From Streptomyces sp. BK340 (lineage in GTDB: Bacteria > Actinomycetota > Actinomycetes > Streptomycetales > Streptomycetaceae), in the NCBI RefSeq assembly GCF_007827595.1, contig NZ_VISR01000017.1, positions 62,001-126,000 of the forward strand: 64,000 nt of DNA, read 5' to 3'. This document shows, piece by piece, positions 24,720 through 33,725 of this stretch (positions within the stretch are counted from its first letter, which is position 1; each line of letters starts with the position of its first letter). Below the pieces are notes generated by a model, which worked only from the letters and a program-made list of their open reading frames with translations, was not told where the DNA came from and made no database searches. The translations under genes and the position numbers were made by a program.

Positions 24720-25757
24720 TCAGGCGGCCAGCGGGTCGAGCAGCAGCGGATCGACGCGGCCCTCCAGCATGGCCCCGAGACCCTCTACGGCGCACAGGTC
24801 GGGCCGTTCGGCGATGTGCACCGGAACCCCGGTCGCCTGCCGCAGCATCTGGTCCAGGCCGGGCAGCAGCGCCGAGCCGCCGACCAGCACGATCCCGCGG
24901 TCGGCGACGTCGGCCACCAGGTCGGGCGGGCATTCGCGCAGCACCTTGCCGATCCCGTCCAGGACGGCCGTCAGCGGGGTCTGGATGGCGTCGCGCACGG
25001 CGGCGGTGTCGACGTGCACGCTGCGCGCGAGCCCCGTGGCCACGTCCCGCCCGTGGATCTCCGTCCAGGCCGGACCGTGCGAGGTGAGCCCGTTGCCCGA
25101 CAGGGCGAGCTGCAGCGGCCGTACGGCCTGGCTGGGCAGCATCAGCTCGTGCTCGTGCCGCAGATGCTGCACGATCGCGTTGTCCACGGCCTCACCGCCC
25201 ACCGGGATCCGCTCGGCGACCACGATGGATCCCAGCGACAGCACCGCCACCTGTGTGGCCGCCGCCCCGCACACCATGATCATCGTGGCCTCGGGCCGCT
25301 CCACGGGCAGCCCGCACCCCACCGCGGCCGCGACGAGCGTGTCCACCAGCTCCACCCGCCGCGCACCCAGCCCGACCAGCGTCTCGATCGTCGCCCGCAG
25401 GGCCAGCGGGTCCGCGCCGTGCGGGGTGCAGGCCGCCGCGCGCAGCCGGGGCTTGCGGCGCAGCGCCCTGCGCATCTTGTCGCCGAGCAGGTGACGCAGC
25501 ATGCGCTGGGCCATCTCGATGTCGACGATCGTGCCGCCGGAGACGGGCCGCTGGACGCTGATGTAGGCCGGCGTCTTCCCGGTCATCTGCTCCGCGAACT
25601 CGCCCACCGCGATGAGGCCACCGGTACGAATGTTCACGGCCGCGACCGAGGGCTGGTCGACGACGAGACCGGCACCCTTCACATACACCCGGGTACGGGC
25701 CGCACCCAGATCGACGGCGAAGTGGCAACGGCGCAGCTGGTCCAGACTGACGGTCAC
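24720..25757 (-). CDS. mbl: MreB-like actin homologue (Mbl)
   Basis: A 345-aa actin-fold ATPase. Phosphate-1-type motif CHFAVDLGAARTRVYVKG, the VSGGTIVDIEMAQRMLRHLL segment, an adenosine-type motif IVLVGGSALLPGLDQML, and the MreB-like EGLGAMLEG C-terminus. It is divergent from canonical MreB in the second phosphate loop (MVCGAAATQVAVLS in place of DIGGGTT), as expected of Streptomyces Mbl, a paralogue acting in spore-wall formation together with MreB. It is on its own here, away from the mreBCD cluster. The ATG at 25757 gives the family's usual short N-terminus. Confidence 0.85.
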   Translation of the reverse strand: MTVSLDQLRRCHFAVDLGAARTRVYVKGAGLVVDQPSVAAVNIRTGGLIAVGEFAEQMTGKTPAYISVQRPVSGGTIVDIEMAQRMLRHLLGDKMRRALRRKPRLRAAACTPHGADPLALRATIETLVGLGARRVELVDTLVAAAVGCGLPVERPEATMIMVCGAAATQVAVLSLGSIVVAERIPVGGEAVDNAIVQHLRHEHELMLPSQAVRPLQLALSGNGLTSHGPAWTEIHGRDVATGLARSVHVDTAAVRDAIQTPLTAVLDGIGKVLRECPPDLVADVADRGIVLVGGSALLPGLDQMLRQATGVPVHIAERPDLCAVEGLGAMLEGRVDPLLLDPLAA

Positions 25758-25878
25758 GGCAGATCCTCCCGAGTGCGCAGGCCTTGCGGCCGGACGGCGG
25801 CTTCTTTCGATCCTCCGGGGGAATTCGGCGGCGCGCCTTCGGGAGGGGGCCGGGCGGGGCGCGGCTGAATGGGGGGTT

Positions 25879-28800
25879 TCAGAGAGAGCGGGCGGCTTCC
25901 AGGAGAGGCTCCAGGGACGAGACGGTGACGTCGCCGCCCTCCTCGCGCAGCCGCCGGCGCCCGGCGGAGGTGGGGGCGTATCCGACGAAGGGGAGACCGA
26001 GCTGCTGGGCGGCGGTGAGCTCGGCGATCGAGGAGCTGATCAGGAGGCCCGCGGCGACCGGTGTGCCCTGGGAGTCCAGAGCGCGCTGGAGGCAGTCGGG
26101 GTGGGGCATCAGCAGGCCGAGGTCGTCGTGGCGGCTGTGGATCCCCGCCAGGGGCAGGCGGTAGGGCTCCAGGTAGCGGTGGACGGCCTGTGCGCCCACG
26201 TCCGTCACCACGCTGACGCGCCGGCCGGAATGGTGCAGGGCGCGGACGAGCGCGACGGAGCGGTGCGTCGTGGGCGCGTCCGGAACGGCATCCAGTTCGA
26301 GGTCGTCGAGGCGTGCCCGCAGCTGGGGGCCGAGCGGGTCACGGGCGAAGGCGCGCAGCAGGTCCAGCGGATGCACGAACGTCTCCCGGCCGGCGGTGCC
26401 CGCGACGGCCGGCGGGCGGCCCCGCAGCGCGTGTTCGGGGTCACGGTGCTCGACGACGACGGACAGCAGGTCGAGGGCCGCCGCACGTGCCGTCTGCGCG
26501 GAGAACAGCCGGGCGAGGGGACCGTCGAAGCCGATCAGCACGGTTTCGGCGTCGGCGAGCACGGACGACAGCCGGCGCGGCGACGCAGCCGACTGCTCCG
26601 GCACCGGCGCGGCCGTCCCCTCCGGGGCCAGCTGCACGGCGTACGACACCGACAGCCCCGGCACCGGCCAGTTGCCCACTCCCGCGTTCACCGCCCGCTG
26701 GGCCGCGCCGGCACGGCGCAGCGGATGGCCGCGGGTGATGCGCTCCGCCGCGTCACGCAGATGCTCCAGCAGAATCCCGGAGATGCCGTCGGTCTCACCG
26801 CGGACGAAGGCGACCGGGTCGTCGACATGCCAGGACAGCTCCACCACGGCGGTGAACGCGCCCTTGCCGGAGCTGGGCAGGGACATCGTGTGACGGGCCT
26901 GCTGCGGGGTGAGGTCGACCGAGTAGCAGGTCACCGGGCGGGGCGGCCGCGTGCCGTACGGCCGGACCGGGTCGAGCAGGGTGAACGGGCCGTCCTGCTG
27001 GGAGTGGACGACGGCCGTGCGGCCCGGGGTGGGGACGCCGAGCTGGTGCAGGTCGTGCGTGATGAAGGGGCCCTGGACCAGGTCGTGTTCCACCGGTTCG
27101 GCGGACGCCGGCAGCAGGAGGCAGTACCAGCCGCTCGGCGGGGTGTCCGTGGCGTCGTCGGGAAACAGCGGTCTGAAGCGCACGGACCCCTGGGCGGCGG
27201 AACTTGCCGCGAAGTCCTCGTACAAGGCGGGCGGTACGACCACCACCACGTCCCAGGCCGCGCTCGGCGTCCGGTCGTAGGACTGCGGCCCGAACGTCAC
27301 CTGGAGACGCGGACGATCGGCCGGCCGGGCGAGCGCATGGGGGAGTTCACGCAGGACGGCCACCAGGACGGGGAGCAGAAAGACGCCGGGCTCGATACGC
27401 ACCAGGTAGCCGTCCGGGCGGACGAGCACCGCGTACTGGCGGGGAGTGAGGGAGCCGCGCGCGAGGATCTCGTGCACCGTGGCTTCGAGGGTGATACGGG
27501 CTTCGGGGCGGCCGGCGAGTTCGTCGGTCCTGAAGTAGATCTCCGGGCGGTTCTCCGGCTCTGCGGCCAGGGCACCGAGCGTACGGCGGAGGGCGTTGAG
27601 GTCGTCCCGGGTGTGCCGGGCGACCGGTCCCGGAACGCCGTCGAGCGGCTCGCCCCGCCACAGCCCCAGCGCCTCCTGCGCCAGCAGGCGGCTGCGCGCC
27701 GGGTCTCCGGCGGTGCGGGACCGCTGGGCCTCGTCGGCCAGGCGGCGGACGCGGAAGACGTCGTAGTCGTCATGGCCGGACACACGGTCCAGCCGCAGGG
27801 CGTATCCGCCCTCTACGGTCACCGCGTCCGGCCCGAGCAGGTGACGCAGCCGGCTGAGGTATGTGTCCAGGAGGTCACGTGAGCCGTGGCGGTCGGGCGG
27901 CCCCCAGAGCCCGGTGGCCAGCTCGTCGTGCGTGGCGGGCTCGCCGTGGTGGAGCAACAGCACACACAGCAGCGCCTGTTCTTCGGGGTGGTCGAGGGCG
28001 AGGGGCACTCCGTCCCGGGTGACGCGGAGCGGGCCGAGGAGGGAGAAGCCGAGGGTGCGCTCCCGGTGCGGGGGCAGACGGAGGAGCCGGTCGGCGCCGC
28101 ACAGCTGGGTCTCCAGGCTGTCGGAGAGGAGTTCCGTGACGGCCGTGTCCAGTTCCTCCTCCAGCTGCCGGGGAAGAGGCAAGTTCTCCGGAGGCAGCGG
28201 GTGTTGCCGAACGCCGGACGGGCCCCGGTGCATGGCGCGCACGATGTGCCCCAGCACCCGTAGATCGTCCCCGCGGCCTCCGATGCCGAAGGAACTGACG
28301 TCCAGGACCGGTCCGCGCGGTGTGAGGATGACGTGCGACGCGACCAGCCCCCCATGCGGCCCCGCCTGCGCGTGCAGGGCGTTCACGGCCTCGACGAGAG
28401 AGGGGACGAGGGCGACGAGTTCGCCTGTGGGCAGGCCGTGCGGTGCGCTCCTGAGCCGCTGGTACAGACTCCGGCCGTCAAGGAACTCCCGGACCAGGTA
28501 GGGGACATCGCCCTCCGTGCCGCAATCCCTGACGGCCGCGATCCCGGGATGGTCGACCTGGCTGAGCCGCTGGGCGATGTCCGCGAAGCCGATACGGAGC
28601 CAGTCCGGCGGACGCAGGTACAGCCGCACCAGGACCGTCTCGTCCCCCCGCCGGGTGTCTTGGGCGACCCAGTCCGTGCCCTGCGATCCTGTCGGTCTGA
28701 CCAGCAGGTACCGCCCCGCGAACAGCCCGCCCCGCCCGGCGGGCTCGGACAGGCGCCGCAGGCTGTCCTGGCTGACCGTCGCGAACGCCTCGCCGTCCAC

Positions 28801-30426
28801 GTCGGTGCCGGTGCCCGACGGCGCCGCCGTCGAAGCCCGGAACTCGCCCGGCGCCCGCCCCGCTCGCCGGTCGATCGGTTCGCCGATGCGGTCCAGGAGT
28901 TCGGTGGTGCGATGGCGGGCGGTGCGCGGCAGGCTGAGCAGGAGCAGGTCCCGCACACCGTCCCGGAAGGCGTAGGAGCCGGGCGGGCCGCCGGGGACCG
29001 CGGCGAGCATGCCGCTGAGGATGACCTCGGCCAGGTGCTGGGGGCGCGGATCCGGTTCCAGGGCGGCCTGGACCAGGCGCATGACGGGCAGGTCGGGGCG
29101 GCCCACCGCGAGATGGCCGGCCAGCCGGAACGCCTCCGGGGAGGCGGTCGCGCGGAACCGCAGGACCAGCTCCTCGGCGGACAGCAGACCGACGTCCGTA
29201 CGGTCACCGGAGCGGGCCGGCAGCGGGCGGCCCAACTCGGCGACCGCGGCCGGGAACTGAGCCCCGCCGGCGGTCGTGAGCAGCGCGGCCCAGTGCGCCA
29301 GCCACGCCGGCTCGGACTCCAGCACGGGCACGGGCACGGGGGCGGGGCCGAAGGTGCCATGGAGACCCCTCGGCCCGTGCGGCACCGCCCTGTCGCACGG
29401 CACCGTGGAGTCGTAGGACTCGTGGTGCTCGTGCTGCTCGCGCCGTTCGTACGGCGTGAACGTGAGCGTCGCCGCCGGGGCCGCGGGGTGCGGTGCCGAC
29501 AGCCGGCCCGGCGTCGTCGGCAGGGCCGTGTCCCGCCACAGGCGTTCCGGGAGCGGCTGTACGACGGCCAGGGGCATCCGGTGCGCCCAGCGGAGCAGGC
29601 TCTCGTACCAGATGGCGCCGGCGGGGCCCTCCCGCCACTGCGGGCCCATGCAGTCGCTGATCACGAGGGTGACCGTGCGGCCGTCGGCGGGGGCGTGCGC
29701 GCCGTGGCCGTGGACCGTGCCGTCGGGTGCGGCGCGCAGCAGCGTCACGGTGCGGAAGATGCCCGACTGGGCGAGCGCCGTGTGCAGTTCGTGGACGAGG
29801 GGCCGCCACACGGGCATCGTCGGCCCGGTGTCGTACACCAGGTTCAGCCGCAGCCAGCGCTCCTGGGCGGGGCGCAGCACCGGCAGCCAGAACTCCGGGG
29901 CCGCGCCGAGACGGGCGATGCGGTCGGCCGTGGCCCGTTCGTCCAGCCGGTGACCGGAGGGGGCGTCGGTACGGCGCTTGAGGGGGCGCAGTGCACGTTG
30001 CAGACCCAGCGGGTGGCGGAGCATCGGGGGCGCCGGTGCCAGCAGGGAGGTGTGCCCGCCCGGCGCGGAGGGGGCCCGGGACGGCAGGTGGAGCGGGACG
30101 CGGGGCGGATCGTGGGGTGCGGGCGGGGCGGGCTCAGGGGCCGCCGGGGATTCCTCCTGCCCGGGCGGGGATTCCTCCCGCGCGGGCCGGGGCTGCTCCT
30201 GCGGCAGGTCCGGGGCGGGCTCCGCGGCCGGGAGGGCCGGCCGCTCCTCGTCGCCCGGACCCAGCTGCCGGGCCAGCCAGAGCAGTTCCGCCAGCTCCAG
30301 CGGGGTCGGGCGCACGCCGTCCGCCGCCGTGGCCAGGACGTCGGCCAGGCGGGCGAGCGGGTCCGGGGAGCCGATGGGGGTCCCCCCGCGCGAGCGGAGC
30401 CGAGCGTGGGGGAGGTCAGAAGGCAT
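25879..30426 (-). CDS. SAV_2336-type giant protein: SAV_2336 domain, pseudokinase, wHTH-BTAD, SPFH-like, HAD-like
   Basis: A 1515-aa last gene of the TCAD/trypsin-VMAP/MoxR operon. Residues 25-55 form a helical segment (LADVLATAADGVRPTPLELAELLW), 60-130 a Pro/Glu linker, 165-530 a SAV_2336-type domain (LRLNLVYDTGPTMPVWRPL, TVTLVISDCMGPQW). Residues 565-740 look like a protein kinase with the catalytic loop lost (PHGGLVASHVIL for HRDLKPGN, LDVSSFGIGG for DFG). Residues 790-960 are an OmpR-like winged helix plus BTAD as in SARP regulators. Residues 1190-1270 resemble SPFH (FTAVVELSWHVDDPVAFVRG), and 1285-1515 are HAD-like with the nucleophile Asp replaced by Gly (LIGFDGPLARLF). The ATG at 30426 overlaps the MoxR gene by 11 bp. 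A signalling platform with dead enzyme folds; function unknown. Confidence 0.8.
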   Translation of the reverse strand: MPSDLPHARLRSRGGTPIGSPDPLARLADVLATAADGVRPTPLELAELLWLARQLGPGDEERPALPAAEPAPDLPQEQPRPAREESPPGQEESPAAPEPAPPAPHDPPRVPLHLPSRAPSAPGGHTSLLAPAPPMLRHPLGLQRALRPLKRRTDAPSGHRLDERATADRIARLGAAPEFWLPVLRPAQERWLRLNLVYDTGPTMPVWRPLVHELHTALAQSGIFRTVTLLRAAPDGTVHGHGAHAPADGRTVTLVISDCMGPQWREGPAGAIWYESLLRWAHRMPLAVVQPLPERLWRDTALPTTPGRLSAPHPAAPAATLTFTPYERREQHEHHESYDSTVPCDRAVPHGPRGLHGTFGPAPVPVPVLESEPAWLAHWAALLTTAGGAQFPAAVAELGRPLPARSGDRTDVGLLSAEELVLRFRATASPEAFRLAGHLAVGRPDLPVMRLVQAALEPDPRPQHLAEVILSGMLAAVPGGPPGSYAFRDGVRDLLLLSLPRTARHRTTELLDRIGEPIDRRAGRAPGEFRASTAAPSGTGTDVDGEAFATVSQDSLRRLSEPAGRGGLFAGRYLLVRPTGSQGTDWVAQDTRRGDETVLVRLYLRPPDWLRIGFADIAQRLSQVDHPGIAAVRDCGTEGDVPYLVREFLDGRSLYQRLRSAPHGLPTGELVALVPSLVEAVNALHAQAGPHGGLVASHVILTPRGPVLDVSSFGIGGRGDDLRVLGHIVRAMHRGPSGVRQHPLPPENLPLPRQLEEELDTAVTELLSDSLETQLCGADRLLRLPPHRERTLGFSLLGPLRVTRDGVPLALDHPEEQALLCVLLLHHGEPATHDELATGLWGPPDRHGSRDLLDTYLSRLRHLLGPDAVTVEGGYALRLDRVSGHDDYDVFRVRRLADEAQRSRTAGDPARSRLLAQEALGLWRGEPLDGVPGPVARHTRDDLNALRRTLGALAAEPENRPEIYFRTDELAGRPEARITLEATVHEILARGSLTPRQYAVLVRPDGYLVRIEPGVFLLPVLVAVLRELPHALARPADRPRLQVTFGPQSYDRTPSAAWDVVVVVPPALYEDFAASSAAQGSVRFRPLFPDDATDTPPSGWYCLLLPASAEPVEHDLVQGPFITHDLHQLGVPTPGRTAVVHSQQDGPFTLLDPVRPYGTRPPRPVTCYSVDLTPQQARHTMSLPSSGKGAFTAVVELSWHVDDPVAFVRGETDGISGILLEHLRDAAERITRGHPLRRAGAAQRAVNAGVGNWPVPGLSVSYAVQLAPEGTAAPVPEQSAASPRRLSSVLADAETVLIGFDGPLARLFSAQTARAAALDLLSVVVEHRDPEHALRGRPPAVAGTAGRETFVHPLDLLRAFARDPLGPQLRARLDDLELDAVPDAPTTHRSVALVRALHHSGRRVSVVTDVGAQAVHRYLEPYRLPLAGIHSRHDDLGLLMPHPDCLQRALDSQGTPVAAGLLISSSIAELTAAQQLGLPFVGYAPTSAGRRRLREEGGDVTVSSLEPLLEAARSL
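30374..30414. repeat. GC-rich palindromic repeat in the 5' end of the SAV_2336 gene
   Basis: ATGGGGGTCCCCCCGCGCGA followed by GCGGAGCCGAGCGTGGGGGAG, a unit I recognise as widespread in Streptomyces. It is read in frame as residues 5-18 of the giant protein (LPHARLRSRGGTPI) and begins 2 bp from the MoxR stop codon, so it seems to have inserted at the gene junction without breaking either gene. Confidence 0.75.
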
Positions 30427-31453
30427 CGGAGCGCTGGGCCTCGCCGAGATAGGGCATGAGCTGTTCCGCCAGCTCGGCCAGGGAGTCCGCCGGCAGGTCG
30501 GAGGAGCGGGCCAGGTAGATCGCGTTGAGCAACTGGTCGGTGGCCAGGTCGCCGCCGCTCGCCCGGGACAGGAACCGGTCGATCAGGTCCTGTGCGTAGC
30601 CGCCGGGTTCGCCGTCGAAGTGGGCGCGGACGATGTCGGCGAGATGCGAGTCGTCGGGCCGGCGCAGCCGCAGGGTGACGCAGCGCCGCAGGAAGGCGGG
30701 CGGGAACTCGCGCTCGCCGTTGCTGGTGAGGACGACGAAGGGGAAGGCCCGGCAGCGGACCCGGCCGCGTGCGACCGGCACGCGTTCGTGGGTGCCGTCG
30801 ACCATGACCATGGCCTTCGGGTCCTCGTCCCCGGGCCCGGACGACCGGACCAGCTCGGGGATCTCGTACTGGCCTTCCTCGAGGACGTTCAGCAGGTCGT
30901 TGGGCAGGTCCAGGTCGCTCTTGTCGATCTCGTCGATGAGCAGGGCGCGGGGGCGGGCGTACGGGAGGAGCGCGGTGCCGAGGGGACCGAGGCGCAGATG
31001 GTCCTCGATACCGGATTCGGGTGCGGTGCTGCCACGGGTCCCGGTGGCCGCCGCCTGGCGGGCCGCGTACAGGCGGGAGAGGGGGTCGTACTGGTACAGG
31101 CCGTCGTGCAGGGTGCTGCGGCTGGTGACGTTCCAGCGCAGGACCGGGCCGAGCTTCAGCTCGCGGGCCACCGCGTAGGCCAGGGAGGACTTGCCGGTGC
31201 CGGGCGGGCCGGTGACGAGGAGGGGGCGGCGCAGGTAGAGGGCCGCGTTGACCAGCTGGACGGTCTGCGCGGTGGCCCGGTAGGTCGCGGCACGGTGGGC
31301 GCGGTCGGGTGAGGTGGCCGCGGTGTCGGCATCGTCGGCGGGCGTGTCCAGCCCGGGGCCGCCGTCGAAGGCCCGCCAGGGCGGGGGAGCGGGCAGCTCG
31401 GTGATGCCGTCGTGCGGCTCCTTCGTACCGGTGTACACGGGCCACAGGGGCAT
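30416..31453 (-). CDS. MoxR-family AAA+ ATPase
   Basis: A 345-aa AAA+ ATPase. Walker A GPPGTGKS at residues 82-89, Walker B ALLIDEIDKSD at about 170-180, sensor-1 segment PFVVLTSNGEREFPPAFLRRC (Arg finger nearby) and a C-terminal lid. Residues 1-60 form a non-conserved linker. MoxR ATPases typically act as chaperones or remodellers of vWA or VMAP partners. The ATG at 31453 has GGAGAA upstream and lies 23 bp after the trypsin-VMAP stop. The stop overlaps the SAV_2336 gene start. It is the NTP-dependent module of the four-gene system. Confidence 0.9.
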   Translation of the reverse strand: MPLWPVYTGTKEPHDGITELPAPPPWRAFDGGPGLDTPADDADTAATSPDRAHRAATYRATAQTVQLVNAALYLRRPLLVTGPPGTGKSSLAYAVARELKLGPVLRWNVTSRSTLHDGLYQYDPLSRLYAARQAAATGTRGSTAPESGIEDHLRLGPLGTALLPYARPRALLIDEIDKSDLDLPNDLLNVLEEGQYEIPELVRSSGPGDEDPKAMVMVDGTHERVPVARGRVRCRAFPFVVLTSNGEREFPPAFLRRCVTLRLRRPDDSHLADIVRAHFDGEPGGYAQDLIDRFLSRASGGDLATDQLLNAIYLARSSDLPADSLAELAEQLMPYLGEAQRSDAF

Positions 31454-31476
31454 GGGTTCGTTCTCCGTGGGGGTGT

Positions 31477-33141
31477 TCAGGCGACGGGGGTGTGCAGGCT
31501 GGCCGGGGGTTCGGGGAAGCAGCGCGGGTCGTCCCACAGGAGCTGGACCTCCCGGGCCCAGTGCCGGCCCGGGTCGTCGGCGGCCTCCACCTCCTCCCGC
31601 AACGCCTGGATGAGACGGGGAAGTTCGGCGGGCGAGGCGCCGCGCAGGTACGGGACGAGTCCGTCGAGGAAGGCGGTACCCGCGCAGGGCGTGCCGTGGT
31701 CGGCGCCGGGGCAGCCCGTGCGCGGCCAGAGGAGGACGGGGACCGGGGTGTTCAGACCCGCCTCGAAGTGGTCCGGCGCGGCGACGGGCGGGGTGGCGTA
31801 CAGCGCCAGCTCGGCCTCCGTGTCCCGGAGCCGCTTGCGCAGGCCGGCCGGGCGCTCCCGGTTGCCGCAGTCGACGCGGTGCACGGCCGGGGACGTGAGC
31901 CCGGTCCCCGCCTTCTGCCACTTCTTGCCCAGTTGGTGGCGCAGGCGGGCGCTGCGGTGGCGGGACCGGTCCGCGACGACCAGGGGGTGGGCGCAGCCCA
32001 GGGGCGTGGAGTCGTCGGGACCGCACTCCCATTGGGCGACCGGCTCGTTCAGCCACTCACGCGGCAGTACGAACGTGATCAACTCGTCGGCCCCGGGGGC
32101 CAGGTGGGTGAACGCCTCGTCCACACACTCCTGTACGTAGGCCCGTACACGGGCCCGGGGCAGCCGGACGGCGCCCACGGGCCGGCGCAGTCCGTCGCGG
32201 TACGCGGACACCTCGACCGTGACCTGGTCGGCGCCGGCGCCGCTGCGGTCCAGCTCGACCAGGATGGGGGACCAGGAGACCGCGGCGGAGGCAGCGGGAG
32301 CGGACAGCAGCTCCTCCAGCCGGTCGGCGAACCTCGTCACCGCGTCCGGGTCCTCGACCTCCCAGTGCACATACCCGGCCGCCGACCGCACGGAAGCGAA
32401 GCCGTCCGGGGGCAGCGGCGGGCCGAAGGGACCCACGGCGTCCAGGTACAGCCGGTCCGGGTCGCAGTCCAGAGCGGCGTCCGCCGCCCGTCGCACCAGC
32501 CCGTACAGCCGCCTCGCCGCGTCGGGGGAGTCCCCGTGGGCCGGGACCAGCTCGCCGAAGCCCGGCCAGTGGCGGGCCAGCACCTCCGTGGGCAGCATCC
32601 GGGCGACCCGTACGCCGTGCTCGCCGGCCACCTGCGCGATCATGCCGACCACCCTGCCGTCCGGGAGGGTGGCCGCGGCCCCGCTGAAGCCGTGCGTCAG
32701 CGGCTGCCCGTGTGCCGTGACGGCCTCCAGCTGCACCCACTCGCCGGCGATCCGGGTGGCGGACACGGCCCGGTACTCGGCCAGCTGCCCCTCGTCGTAC
32801 CCGTCCGGGAACCCGTAGGCGACCAGGACCTGGGTGGCGAGCGCGAGTTCGATGCCCGGGGGAGCGAACCGGGCGGCGCTCAGCGGCACTTCATCGGCCA
32901 GTTCGAGCACGGCGAGGTCGCCCGGGTCGGTCACGCCGCCCGCCCAGCCGCCGTGCGCCGACACGGCCGCCGGCAGCACACCGAGGTCCGGCCGGTTCGG
33001 GAACGACACCGTCAGCAGCCCAGGCTCACTGTCCCGCACGACGTGCGCGCAGGTCAGCACCGTACGGGGGGCCACCAGAAAACCCGCCCCCGCGACCGCG
33101 CCCCGGTACTCGATCCGGGCGTGCCAGGCGTTCCTGCTCAT
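31477..33141 (-). CDS. Trypsin-like protease fused to a VMAP C-terminal domain
   Basis: A 554-aa cytosolic protein with no signal peptide. The N-terminal 190 residues are a chymotrypsin-fold protease with an intact triad: His33 (VLTCAHVV), Asp75 (DPGDLAVLEL), Ser153 (HGFSGAAA). The rest, from about 210, matches the vWA-MoxR-associated protein C-terminal type, with SWSPILVELDRSG, LPREWLNEPVAQWE and a Trp-rich end (HWAREVQLLWDD). Proteases of this class are predicted effectors or processors switched on by the MoxR partner. ATGA overlap with the TCAD gene upstream. No secretion signal means it would cut intracellular targets. Confidence 0.85.
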   Translation of the reverse strand: MSRNAWHARIEYRGAVAGAGFLVAPRTVLTCAHVVRDSEPGLLTVSFPNRPDLGVLPAAVSAHGGWAGGVTDPGDLAVLELADEVPLSAARFAPPGIELALATQVLVAYGFPDGYDEGQLAEYRAVSATRIAGEWVQLEAVTAHGQPLTHGFSGAAATLPDGRVVGMIAQVAGEHGVRVARMLPTEVLARHWPGFGELVPAHGDSPDAARRLYGLVRRAADAALDCDPDRLYLDAVGPFGPPLPPDGFASVRSAAGYVHWEVEDPDAVTRFADRLEELLSAPAASAAVSWSPILVELDRSGAGADQVTVEVSAYRDGLRRPVGAVRLPRARVRAYVQECVDEAFTHLAPGADELITFVLPREWLNEPVAQWECGPDDSTPLGCAHPLVVADRSRHRSARLRHQLGKKWQKAGTGLTSPAVHRVDCGNRERPAGLRKRLRDTEAELALYATPPVAAPDHFEAGLNTPVPVLLWPRTGCPGADHGTPCAGTAFLDGLVPYLRGASPAELPRLIQALREEVEAADDPGRHWAREVQLLWDDPRCFPEPPASLHTPVA

Positions 33142-33515
33142 GACCCGGGGGCCGGCTCCGGATCCGCGTCTGCGGCGGCAGCCGGTCTCGCGTCCTTCGA
33201 GGACCAGCTCAACTTGACCACCAGCTGCCCCTCCGCCGCCCCCTTGGCGATGACCGCGCCCGCCTCCGCGCTCAGCTTCACGCCGAACTCCAGCTCCACG
33301 GAGTCGGGTCGCAGTGTGCCGTCGCGGAAGACGCGGAGGGCGGACTGGGCCGCCGAGCGGACGCCGTCCAGGGTGCCCTCGAAGGTGCGGGCGGCCTGCG
33401 CCGCCGGGCCGCCGTTCTCGCCGCGGGAGACCAGCCGGGTGCCGCTCGCGCCGTCCGTGGCCTCCACCACGACGACGGCGCCGTCCTCCGTGGTGAATTC
33501 CATCAGCTTGTTCAT
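33138..33515 (-). CDS. CU044_2847-family (trypsin-co-occurring domain 1) protein
   Basis: A 125-aa small protein, first gene of the operon. It starts MEFTTEDGAVVVVEATDG, then FEGTLDGVRSAAQSAL, then DSVELEFGVKLSAEAGAVIAKG and a strand VVKLSWSS, ending in an acidic Ala/Pro tail. This is the pattern of the trypsin-co-occurring domain proteins that sit beside trypsin-VMAP genes. The ATGA overlap implies fixed stoichiometry with the protease; an inhibitor, activator or substrate role is inference. It is divergent from the S8 protease gene across 210 bp. Confidence 0.8.
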   Translation of the reverse strand: MNKLMEFTTEDGAVVVVEATDGASGTRLVSRGENGGPAAQAARTFEGTLDGVRSAAQSALRVFRDGTLRPDSVELEFGVKLSAEAGAVIAKGAAEGQLVVKLSWSSKDARPAAAADADPEPAPGS

Positions 33516-33725
33516 GGCGTCTTACCCCCGTGTTCCTGATCGACCGCCAGGTCCATTGTTGCGGACGGGGAGCGAGGCTGTCCCCGGTTCGATTTGCGCC
33601 GCGCGTCGCCGGTGGCGGGAATCCGCCAGGACGCCTTTCCGCCACCGACGGTCAACACCCCTGCAACACAAGGCACATGACACTCGTCCCAGCACTCGAC
33701 GCACTCGACACGAGAAGAGGCGTGG

